A program made the translations under genes and the position numbers. 64,000 nt of DNA from Euglena gracilis (taxonomy: Eukaryota > Euglenida > Euglenophyceae > Euglenales). The DNA is taken from positions 29,754,332 to 29,818,331 of the forward strand of contig CP154954.1 in assembly GCA_039621445.1 (NCBI GenBank). The letters are read 5' to 3'. Positions within the stretch are counted from its first letter, which is position 1. The number at the start of each line of letters is the position of its first letter. A model generated the notes under the pieces. It saw only the letters and a program-made list of their open reading frames with translations, was not told where the DNA came from and ran no database searches. Shown piece after piece: positions 34,901-46,800 of this stretch.

Positions 34901-35637
34901 TTGGGGACGCGGTGTCAAAGGGGGGTAGGACGCCTGTTCAGGACCGGGTTCGGGACGCGTCACGTCCGGGACGCCGGGTTCAGGACAGAACCGGTGTCCG
35001 ACCCCTCTTTTCTGATATAGAAAAAAAGAGCCCTTTTCGGTGTTCGCCCGTCGTTCCGGTTTTCGGTTTTTTCCTGAAGTGAACAGGTACATCCAGGTAC
35101 ACGGGGGGGGGTCTCGGGAACCCCTGTTCAATTGCGAAGTGACCTGAACAGGGGGGGGGGGGGGGGGGGGGGGGTTCCCGGGGTCCCGAAGTGGACTACC
35201 TAGCCTCCACACCAGCCCGCTGCGTCACCGAGGCCGTGGGCCCTGCTCGGGGTGTGCCTCGCACGGCCGTAGTTTGCTAGTGCCTCTCACGAGGACCCTC
35301 ACCCCCGCCTATTTGGCTAATGGCCGGGCTCCTTCAGACCCCCAATCAGCCAATTAGGGGGGGGGGACAATTAGGGGGGGGGGGGGCTCGAGGACCCCTA
35401 CCCCCAATTTTTTTTCCCCTGTGCAAAATTTATCGATTTTTTGAGCATAGTTGGATTGGTCATGACTTTTTCTTATCCGGCGAATTTTAAAATTTTGGAA
35501 ACGGACATTTTTGGAGGTTTTCTGAGCCCTTTTTGCGGCCTTGCCAAAATTGGCCGGTCTTGTCCCGGAGGCCAGTTAGCCAATTAGGGGGGGGGGAAAT
35601 AGGGGGGGGGGGGAGGCCTGTGGCATCATTGAAAATC

Positions 35638-36001
35638 CTGACGGAATCTGTGGCAGAAATCAATTTGAGGCTGAAACTTTCTCGCCTTCAGATTTTTAGA
35701 AACAACAGAAGCTGATGCTGACTCAGAGAGGAGGTCAATTACATGCATAAGGCCCATCACAGTGGCAGGGCCAGAAAATTTACAGCTGGTTCCACTGCAC
35801 AGCATTGATGATGAACCAGACCCCTCAGTTTACAAAAGTGAAACAGAGGGAGAAAAAAATGCTGAAAACGCAATAATTAAGGAAATAGTCATGCGAAGAA
35901 TGAAAGCTGCTAGCATATGGCCAGTAAATTTTTCAGGGTTTCAGCAAATTTATGTGTCGTCAGACAGCAGCCCAGGGCCAGAACAAAAAGTTTTGCGTTA
36001 A
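35638..36001 (+). pseudogene. Broken copy of the 121-aa acidic protein
   Basis: Second-duplicate version of 21,801-22,166. The initiating ATG has become CTG, one T is missing from the CAATTTTGAGG run, and one T is missing from the AGATTTTTTAG run, so the N-terminal third is out of frame. Downstream the frame is restored and identical from VAGPENLQLVPLHS onward. The TCTGATTCTGAC segment has become GCTGATGCTGAC, changing two serines to alanine. Confidence 0.7.
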
Positions 36002-39000
36002 CAGCCCAGCCAGAACCATTGTTGTTAACGCAGGGTTCTTACACCTAACGCTCACAGTTTTTGGGATGTTTTGCCATAATTTTTGGCATTTTTGCCAAAA
36101 TTTTTGGAACCTTTTGCAAAATATTTGTGTACGTTTTGCCATAATTTTGGACAGTTTTGCCAAATTTTTGGAATTTTTTGCAAATGAAAAGAGTACTCTT
36201 TTCAGAGATTTGGGACTCCGCCTTCTGAAAGTTTTGTGGCTTTTTTTCAAAGTTTTTGGGTCTTGCCATTTTTTTTTTATTCTTTGTCCATAGTGTGTGT
36301 TTTTGGAATGCCTGTCCCATCCAAACCCCGGCATGGCTGGCAGCTCGTTCAAAACGAAGCCAAAAAATGTTTTTTTTCAAAAAAAATCCAAAAAGCATTT
36401 TTTTCTCCAAACAAAAAACTCCAGCTTTGCCAGATTGGATGCTGCACATGCAGCCCGTCGACCAAGAAGGTGTTGTCGCCATCTGACCGAGGATGAACTG
36501 GAGGACGTCTTCTGTGGCAAAAAATGCGTCTTAGACGCATACTCCGTCCTGAGTCCTGTGTTTTAAACACAGGACTCAGGACGGAGGGTTTGCTGGCAGG
36601 GCTGGCCAGTCGAAAAAAAATTTGTACCCATTTACCTAAAGTGCCCATTTTGGCACAAAATCAGCCAGAAAACATATTTCCCTCCCTCCCTCACCCCCCA
36701 ATTGGCCAATTGGTCTCCAGGACAAGACGGACCAAATTCGGTAAGGTTGCAAAAGGGCTTGGAAAGCCTCCAATAAAGTCCGTTTTGATATTTTTGATAT
36801 TTTCCGAATAAGAAACGTTGTGGCAAATCCCACGAATCCCACTGTGCACAAAAAATTGACCAATTTTGCACAGTTAAAAAATTAGGGGGATCCTTGAGCC
36901 CCCCTAATTGTCCCCCCCCCCCCAATATCTCACCCCCCCTCCACCCTTCAGGCGGAAAAAAAAGGCCAGTTCAGGGAAGTGGACATTTTGGGGGGGGGTC
37001 AAATTTGCTTTTGGCACCTTTGGCGTCGAAGGCAAATGGCTACTTTCTTTGAGGGGGGCAAAATTGGCAAAACGCTTTGGTCACTTTCGGGGCAGGGGGG
37101 ACACTGGGGGGGGGTGAGGCATTTTTACTACTGGGTATGATCTGATTTACATCAGCTGTGTTGCTCTGAAGAGCCGTGGGGTTGCTGGTTTGTTTAGAGA
37201 GTTGTTTGTTGGATTTGGAGAGCTTTTGCAAAAAGTCCCAAAAATTTTGACCGCCGAGTCCCAAAGTCTCTGCAACGGAATCCCAAAAATGTGGCAACGG
37301 TCCCAGGCGTTTTGGCAAAAGAGCCCAAAATTATGGCAAAAGTGGTCAACAATTTTGGCGGGACGTCCCAAAATTGTGAGTGTTAGGTGTAATCGCGGTC
37401 AACACAGCCAGCTGCCCAACTGCAGGTTTTTCAGCCAGCCCAGCCGTTTTCGGCTGAGATAGCTGTCCCAGCCCAGATGCCTGGGCGTTTTTTTTCACCC
37501 AGCCCAGCAGTTTTTGGCTGAGTCATCTGTCCCACCAATCATGGGGCCAGCCCAGATGACTTTACAGGGTTTTCAGCCAGCCCAGCAGTTTTCGGCCAAG
37601 ACATCTGTCCCAGCAACCATGGGGCTGTTGGGGGTGTGGGCCTCACAACCCCCACAACCCCCTGGTGGCTGGCCCCTGGCGCCTGCAGGCCCTGCCACTG
37701 GCTGGGAGCCATCAATTCACCCAGGGGGCCTGGCACCCACCTGGGACTTTCCTTGGCACTTTTCATGGTAATCCCACTTCCCAATTCCCAGCGCTGGCAC
37801 AAATCAAGACACTTTCCAGAACTGAACCACCAAAGTCAAACTGAACATGCTGCGTGCCACTACAAGCAAAAACACAGACATAATTTTACGTAAATCCTAA
37901 TTCTTCTGCTGGAATCCTAATTTTCTTCTCAGCGCCCACACTTCCCTCCTTAAAAAGCTTCCCAAGGCAGCCAAACCCGCCTTCGGCAAAAGGGCGCTGG
38001 GTATTTTTTTGGCAAACACAATCTCGACTCCGTCTTTCTGTCTGTCCGTTTTTTTTTCTTCGTTGGGGGCGGGGCGGGGTTCGAAGGCTGACCCTTAGGG
38101 GGGTCGGTCTCCTACAGCAGCACGGGGGAGCAGCAGGCACCCGCACCACCTTGGGCCGTTCTGGCAGGGGTTCCCCCCCGGAACAGTCCAAAGATACCCC
38201 TTGGGCGTCATCTCTGGAATTTTTTTCCTCCCGTTTTTTTTCCCGTCTCTCTTTTTTGCCCGTCCAGAGATGGGGGTCCAGGGGCTGGTGAGGGTCCTGG
38301 GAAGGGGGCTCGCAGGTGCAGGGGGTTACGAGTGGGAGGGTTTCGGCCACAGGCCCGGGAGGAGGACCCAGCCCACACCGCCCCGGCGGGCTTCGGCCAC
38401 AGCGCCTGAGGGCTTCGAGTCGTCGACTGCCGGCCACGGCTTGGGAGGGCTTCAGCCACAGCACACGGGAGGGGACCCAGCTCCACCGTCCCGGGAGGGC
38501 TTCGGCCACAACCCATGAGGGCTTCGAATGGGCGGCTTCCAGCCACAGCTGGTGAGGGCTTCGGCCCAGGCTTGCAAGGGGGTACATCAGGGCTGCATAG
38601 AGGTAGAGGTAGAGTTCAAAGGTCTCCACCTCTATGTCAACCACCTCTACCTCTACCTCCACCTCTATGTCACCTCTATGTCTATAAAATGTACCAAAAG
38701 TGCCACAAAAAGAGTCATAAAACACCCCATATGCTCGGAAAATGGCAATTTTGCATGAAAACCCATGCAAAACGGCGAGGGGATGACAGGACAAGAGCAC
38801 TTTTTTTGGCCAAAAATGGTCAAAATTAACCGAAAATGGCATTTTTGGATTAGTTTTCAGAAATTTTGATGGAAATACATGAGCCATCAACCTCAAAATG
38901 ACTATTTTGAGAGGAGAAACAGCAAAATTTCTTCCATCAAAATTTCACCCCTAACCGCTTTGATGATGATGATCAAAGTGGTGAAGTTCACTGGTGAACT

Positions 39001-40635
39001 TCACCGGTGAAAAATAGCCAAGGGTGCCCCCCCCTCCCCCCTCCGGTGAATATTCGGTGAACTTCACTGGGGGTCCGAGACCCCCAAGAGCATAATCACC
39101 CACCAACCCACCCCCTGGGGGGGACAGGGGTGGGGGCAGCTCGGGGGGACCCTCTTTTGGGGGGTCAATTTTGGGGTCAAAAAATTGAATTGAATTGAAT
39201 TGAATTGAATTGAATTAAATTAAATTAAATTAAATAAAAAAAAAACCTGCCTCTGGCGGGGTAAAGGAATTTCTTAAGGACCCCCTGCGGGGGGGGGGGG
39301 GTCCAGCCTCCGGCTGGAGAAAAGGCTGGTGGCTGGAAACGAACTGCTGCTGGACCCCCCCCCCCGGGTCAGACTTGGGGCACCAAATGAAGGTCAGCAT
39401 GAGGTTCTACCAGGCATTTGCTTAAGGGATTGCAGTACCCCCCCCGGGGGGGGGGCTGGACTGCAGCTAGTCCAAATTTGGCTAGTGGGTTTTCTAGCAG
39501 ACCCCCCCCCCCGGGGGGGGGTTCTGCTAGCAGGGCTAGCTAGTGGGAAAACTGTTTCCAGTGACCGGCGCGAAGCGCCGAAAATTTTTTTTGGGACCCC
39601 CAAAAATGGCCAAAAATGCCCGTTTTTGGCCATTTTTGGAAATTTTTGGAACAAAATCAGCCAAAAACCTATTAAAAACCTCATTTTTCCTCCGGCGCGC
39701 AGCGCCGGAGGAAAATTTTTTTTCCAGTCCGGGGGACCCCCGGACCCCCCCCCCCCCCCCGGGGGGGGGGGGGGGGGGGGGGTTTACCAACCCCAATTTT
39801 TCCAGTTTCTAGCCTATTGTCTAGCCAGTACCCCCCCCCCCCGGGGGGCCTTAAGCAAAAGCCTGGGTTCTACACATGGCCACACACTGCTGCACACATG
39901 CCGACGTTGCTACCACCACCACCGGCAGCAGCAATGATGCTATGGAGTGAATATATTTCTCATCAACATTATTCATTTCATTCCCGAGGAAATAAATAAA
40001 GCTCTGCCTGCCACTTCTTCACTTTAAAACAAACCGTGGAGGGTGAATGCCTGGAAACAATCTGCAAGACGGTTGGGATGCCACAGGACATTGGCTTGAC
40101 GGTGTGTACATAGGTATATACAGGCGATGGTGTCGCGGCCGGCATGCCGGCAGCCCGTTTAGACAGTGGGGGGAGGCAAGCCATAGCCACGTCCACTGTT
40201 GAGCTTGTAGGCATCGGGATGAAAAAGTCAACCATATGCCACCAAATAAGGCTTTAGAAGTGTCACACCCGGTGAAATTTCAAACGGTGAATTTCACCAT
40301 AGGGGGGAGGGGAGGGTCCAAAATGACCAAAGTCTACTGCCTGATCTCCCTTGGTCTCTATGTTGAGAAGACCTTCTCCAGCCTTGGGCGGTGATGGCAA
40401 GGGACTGGACAGAAAAAGTTTAAAAATTAATCATGAAATTTCAAGTTTTGCGTATTGTTTCAGAGCATGCCTTTCAACAATGTTTTGGGGACAAACCAAT
40501 CAGAGGTTTTGGACCCGGGGGGAGGGGGTGGTCCGAAGGCTTACCCCCCTACCCCCTCAAAAGCAATGGTTTCAAATTAGGCAGGCCTTCCTGTACACCA
40601 CTGCCTTTTCTTTTTCTCCCGCGTCCTCTTTTCAG

Positions 40636-40814
40636 GTTCACAACCATGCAGGTTCTCACACCCATGACGTTGTACTCCAACGGGCGCAGCATCACTGTGT
40701 ACGCCCCCTCCACCCTCTCCCCCACCCCTCCGGCAGGTGGAGGCTTCCCACCCAGTGGTCCACCGCTTCCGCCGTCTATTGGGATTCCAAATGCCCCTGC
40801 AGCCGCCGCGGAAG
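40636..40814 (+). CDS. RRM gene exon a: proline-rich N-terminus
   Basis: The acceptor CGTCCTCTTTTCAG is followed by GTTCACAACC and ATG 40,646, which may be the initiator or an internal Met. It encodes MQVLTPMTLYSNGRSITVYA and then a Pro/Gly/Ala-rich run to PNAPAAAAE. The donor is GCGGAAG/GTTGG, leaving phase 1. It lies in duplication copy 2. Confidence 0.55.
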
Positions 40815-43800
40815 GTTGGAATCCAGGTGCCGGCCCTTTGGGCTCTCCTGGCACTTTTCATTTGAGTCCGCTTGGCATTTGTCTCAGCTTCAGGTTCCCG
40901 ATGATGTCATGCATTACCTTATCTAGTAATCCATCCGTGCATTTCTTTTTGTGTTTTGAAAAAATGGATTATTTCGCAGGTTTGCACGGGTATGGGATCT
41001 CACCAGTTTTTTTTTAAAAAAACTCCGAACGGTTTTTTCTTCTTCAAAAAATGGGTCAAAATGCTTTTGTTTTGAATCACAGCCTTTTAATCTTCAAAAA
41101 TCCCTCCTCATTGAGTCAGATTTGCTATGCCGATGCCCCCAGGTGGACAAATAGCTGGCCAGCCTGCTCAGTTTACCTTAACTCCCCCATACATGGATTG
41201 TCATCACCAAATTCACATACCTACATTCATTCCCGCCATTCCCTGATTCTCGTGGTGATTGCCAATACGGGCAGTCGGTTTGAGCTTTTGATGCCTGGAA
41301 GAAGCCGAAATGGGTGAAGTGCTCTTTGGTCTCCAGCAAAACCATGCTGCGAATTGCAAGGTGTTTGTTCACCCAGCATACCAATGCTGAATGATACCAA
41401 AAAGATAACCAAACACTCACCCCACCGGTCCCTCTTGTTCCTTAAAAATTCGTTTGAAGCCTTCTGAAATCAGGACACCTTAAAAACTTCAGCCCGAAAA
41501 TGTTTTAATTATTGTGAATTCTGCAAGCCAAGGTTGAATTGTAAATGGGACGAATTGAACCCAGCAGCGAAGGAGTATCATTGCCTGCTTTTCTTTTCAT
41601 TGTCCTCGGGGTTTGTAGGGTTCATATGGGGCTCATACCAACCCCGCCTTGGCGTATTGGATGTGGGGGGCAGTTGACCCAAGAGCCCTGTTCCTTGCGT
41701 GGGGGATCCCGAGGGTGGGTCAAAAATGTTTTAACTGACCCACCCAGTGGATGACGTTCATGAGTGGAAAAATGCCAGTTTCTAGCGTTTATCAGGCCTG
41801 TGTTGTGGTTTTTTGATCTTTCAATACTCACACTCCAGAACTTTTGGACCACATCTTCACGGTTGCAAGCCAGTCCTTGACCCCATTACCTCCGGCAGTG
41901 GGCTTGTCAGGACCGCTCCACCTTGCACCCCCCAGCCTGCTGCCCGCCAGCCCGCCTCTCTTTGGGCCCGGCCCCGTGGCCCCCACTGTGGTCCCTCCCA
42001 TCCCTGCAACGCCTGGGCCGATGGGAACCCTGTTCAGCGGGGTCCCCCCCCAGCCCCAGCCCCCTCCCATCGTTCCCGAGTGGACGTTCATTTACCCATT
42101 TCCCCATTCCGGAAAAATTCACTCCAAAACAACGTTTTCTGCTCTTTTATTTTTGTATCAGTTCACTTGGACTTTCTCCGCGACTGTGAAACGCTTCCCT
42201 CCGATGAAGTCATTATCCGTGTGCGGTTGATGGTCAATCAATGCCCAGCCCCAATCTTTTCTCCATCCCAGCTCCGACAGTGCCTGTCCTTCCAACCACA
42301 GAGTGACTCATATTTCCAAGCAAGTTAACTTCCAGGCGCTCCCCACCGCCCTTCAGGAAGAGCATGTTGCTCCTGAGAGGGACGACGAGTCTCTTGGCTA
42401 CATGTTTGCTCCAGCAGGCTTTATCCCAAGCTGTGGTTGCAACAGCATTTTTTTTAAAAAAAACCAAAAGTTGTTCCAGGTGTTCAGAGTTGCCTGGCTG
42501 ACAGAAATTAAATTATTAATATTATTAACATTGCAGGGGGGGAAATGCGTTGCGCATTTTTCCGCATTTTTGCGCATTTTTTGCGCATTTTTGCCAATTT
42601 TTCAAAATGCGCATTTTTTTGCGCATTTTTTGCACTTTTTTTTTGCACATTCCCCCCCGTTTTTGCACAATTTCTTCATTTTTTGCGCATTTTTTGCGCA
42701 TTTTTTTGCCCAATTTTGCACATTTTCCATTTTTTGCGCATTTTTTTGTGCATTTTTTGCCCAATTTTGCATATTTTGCACATTTTCATTTTTGCACATT
42801 TTCCACCCAAATCACATGCTCACCGAATTTTGCCCACGTTCAACTGACCCATTTCTGTAACCAACGAACCCATTTTCGCACTTTTTTTTTTCCACCCAAG
42901 GGACCCACGTCAAGAGAAAAACCCTTGGGTGATGATGAGGTGTGGGTACTCATCCAATGACGATGACGACACTAGGGGTTTCAGAGACCCCACATTGACA
43001 CGTAACCAAGGCGGGACTCCCACTCCCCTGGTCACAAGTAAGGGGCAACCATGGCTGACATTGTTGGTTATGGTGAACGGAGAGTGACGCCTTGGTCATG
43101 CATTTTTTGGCCAAAATGCCTTCATTTCAGCTCTTTTTGGTGATTTTGGTTTAATTTTGGGTTTACTGCTGGAAATTTTTCTAAGTCCCTTTTCCCTCAG
43201 GAATGTCACAAACTCAGCGCATTTTTTTGTGCATTTTTTTTGTGCATTTTTGTGCATTTTTTTGCGCATTTTTGCGCATTTTTTCCGAGGGCCGTCCAGC
43301 GCATCCCCCCCCCCCTGAACATTGTTAATTAGCCATTATTGATGGTGGAAAGAAATTAAACCGCCTCATGGGGTGGTCCACAGTGAAAAAAAAAGAGACT
43401 TCCGACTTGGTGTTTGAGAAGGACCATTCACAACTGATTGTTAGAAAATACATGGTACGCTTCCTTCAATAATAATCGGAAACTGTAGTGAAAGACTTTC
43501 AGAAACGGGTCCCAAAATGGCATTAATGTGGTAAAGAGCGGTGGCGCAATGCGGAGCTATCCCGAGGATCCTTAAGTTCTGTTGAATTATTAAAATAATA
43601 AATAAACAATGAACGGAGGGAGTTTATCAAGGTGGGTTCAGTTGTATTCTGGCAGAAAATATTTCTATGTTGTTGTTCCTGTTGCTGTTTTACCTACCTT
43701 GGATAATTTGCTTCTGGAAAACTGTGCTCCAGCTAACTTGTTACATTGTCTTCTGCATGTGGTTTCTGTGGATTTCTGGAATCTGTCGTTGCGTTGTTTG

Positions 43801-46800
43801 TGTGGTATTCCCTCCTGCCCATTGTTGCTCACCTGTTTTTTTTCCAGTGCTGCATGTGTGTCTCGCACATTTTTCATGTTCGCGTTGTTTCCCTCTCTGG
43901 TGTTATCAGTAACCCCCTCCCCAATAAGTGCACGGATGTGCACTTTTTTTTAGGAACCAAATTTTGACCTCCTCGGCACATTTATTGTGAATGTGTCAAA
44001 ATCACAAACCACGCAATCTATTTTAAAATATTTTTTCATGACATCCCCTTGTGAATTTCTTGTGATTTGGCCAAGTATTGTGCCCCATTCAGTACTTCAA
44101 AACCGACCAGAATGATTTTGTGGTACTGGCTTCAATTGGAATTACCTTTTTGGGTTGCGCATCAATGTTCTCCTTTTTATGCACGTTTTCGGATCGATTA
44201 ATTGGAGGAGGATGGGGGTGCAATGGTGCACATCTGTTGGGGGGGGGGGAAGTTTGATGGTCGGTCCAGGGGGGTGATAGGTTGCATGTTACAATGCATG
44301 GGGAATGCATGGGAGCAGGTTTTCAGAATCAACATGTTTAATCATGTTTAAATCGAACAATTTAGCTTTATGTGTAATTGTGAATAAAAATAGAATGATA
44401 ACATGTGTAATAATTAAGAAGTTATAAAAAGTGCACTGGTGATGAACGTTGCAAACTTGGAATTTGCCATCCTGATGCCATTTTTCTTTCATGAGACACT
44501 CTACTGGCTGCAGCAGCGCCACCTCCCGTCGTAGCAAGTGGCCCGGTTTACAGCCTGCCTCCACTGCCAGTTGCCCCTGCAGTGCCATACACCGCACCCT
44601 TCCCCGTTGGGCTCCCCGTTCTGGGCCCTCAGGCCCAGATATCAGCGGCCGGGTACCGCCTCCAGGAGCTCAACACTGGGACCAACCTCTACATCTCCAA
44701 CCTGCCCGACCGCATCACGAAGGAGGGGCTGAAGGAACTCTTCTCCGCCCACGGCACGGTGATGAGCTGCCGAGTGGCCCGGAAGCAGGGCCAGAGCCCT
44801 AGCCATCCCATTGCTGACCACGGTGACTGCCCCCCCCCCCCCACTCCAAGGTGGGCTCGGCCAGAAGTGGCCAAAGCGTACACCCGACGAAGCCGGAAAT
44901 GTCTTTAACAACTTGCCAGAAAAATGCACCACTTTTGCGCCATTTTTTATTTACATGGGTGGATAGCAGCCCATTTGAGGGTGGGGGGTCTGGAGACGTC
45001 TGATTTTTTTTGAAGTGGAATTCCACCCTGAACTGAGTCAACAATGGCATGATGGTATCGGCTTTGTGCAATACACAACATCAGGTCCATTGCGTGTGTG
45101 AATGCATGTGTGCGTGTGTGAGTGGTGTGTGTGTGGGTGTGCAATGTGTGTGTGACAGTGCCCAGTCCCGGGGGATACCTCTCTGGACAAGCGACTCAGG
45201 GACGAAGGGACTCAAGACTCAGACCCTGACCCCTGAGCAAGGTGAAGGTGCCAGGCCTTGAAAAGGAGTACCCCCTTTTTTTTTTGGACCCGTGGACCCT
45301 GTGTGCCGACATTTGCCCCCAGGGGGTGGTGGTTATACCTAGCAGAGTATTTCTAAACCCCCTCCTCCGTGGCAGTTGGATCAAGCCTGGTGCAGCGTTT
45401 CTCGTCACGTGTGATTTATGTGTTGATTACTGATTCAACCAAGTATGCACCACCCTTTCTTGGTGGGAAGAACTGCCACAAAAACGACCAACAAGAATGT
45501 GTAATGCCACTGTTTCTTGAGAGTATGGCAAGCACAATCAATCAGAAATCGTTGGCAAAGCTAGCAGAGCACCAGCGAGATGAATTCATCAACCAAGCGT
45601 CTTTACACCCACTTCTCTGGGTATTTCACAGTGCATTTACAATTTTGACTCTGGAAAGGGGGCACCAAGGACCGTGACAATTAGTTCCTGGGGGGTTTGG
45701 AGCAGACACTCTTGTGGGAAACTCCCCTCAAATTGTAATTTCACATGGTAATAATGAGAACACAGGAAATGTAGTTGGAAGATATCCGCACAAAAGTGCT
45801 TTGCTTCTGTGCCCCCTCCACTTATTTTGACACCCCCTCCACTTATTTTTTAATGTTCTTTTTTAAGGCTTCCAAGACTGTTAAAGGTTAATTTTTTTTA
45901 AGACGCCTTAAAAAAAAAACCTGGTACCTCCCGTCGACGGGGACATTATTAACCCCTTGGTGAAAAAGAAAGTGATGGAAAGACTAACGTGATGACATCG
46001 TTGTGTTTCCCCCCTCCGTGTGGTGCAGTGGGATCACGGTTTTTCCCAACGTTGTGCAGGGGGGGGGGAAATTGATATCAATTTTTTTCCGCATTTTCCG
46101 CATTTTTCCGCAATTTCCGCAATTTCCGCAATTTTCCGCAATTTTCCGCAATTTTTCCGCAATTTCCGCAATTTTTCCGCAATTTTTTCCCATTTTTTTT
46201 CCGCAGAATTTTTTTCCCACCACCGAAGATGGAAGATGCAATGAGTTCAAGCCATTCTTCAAATGGATCAACAGGTGTTCTATTGTGTTTTGTTGTTTTT
46301 CCCCCCCCAGTTTACCAATTTTTCTCACAGGTGCACCACTGGTTACAGAATTGGGTGCGTCCCACCTGTGCAAAGAACATCAAGCGTGTTGATTTGTGCT
46401 CGCCTGCATCGACGTGGGTGTTGCGGTGTTCTGAACCTCACAATTGAAAATTTTCTAAGTCCCCTCAGACAGAAATGTGTATACCCGATATCAATTTTTC
46501 CGCAATTTTTCCGCAATTTCCGCAATTTTTCCGCAATTTTTCCGCAATTTTTCCGAAGGCCTCCGATATCAATTTCCCCCCCCCCTGCGTTGTGATCCTT
46601 TGGCCCCCTCCCAGGGATGGCCCAGGCTGCGGTGACGGCGATGAACGGAATGATGGTCGATGACAGCCAGGGAGGCCAGAGGTCACTGCATTTCCCCACA
46701 TTGTTGTCCCTGGATTGAAGGGGGCAGGACCCGAGGGATGGCGGTCTGAGGTCAAGGTTCGATCAACGGCCTAGGGGGAACCCCGTCCCGTGCCTCCTCC

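Larger units (their letters stand above)
29801..43717 (+). repeat. 13.9-kb direct tandem duplication, copy 2
   Basis: Second copy of the unit at 16,024-29,800. It ends at GATAATTTGCTTCTGG (43,717), after which unique DNA begins with AAAACTGTGCTCC. It is about 140 bp longer than copy 1, mainly from an extra unit in the array at 31,876-32,344 and an expanded TGCGCATTTTT array at 42,547-42,800. It contains the proline-rich exons that lie next to the RRM exons. Confidence 0.95.
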
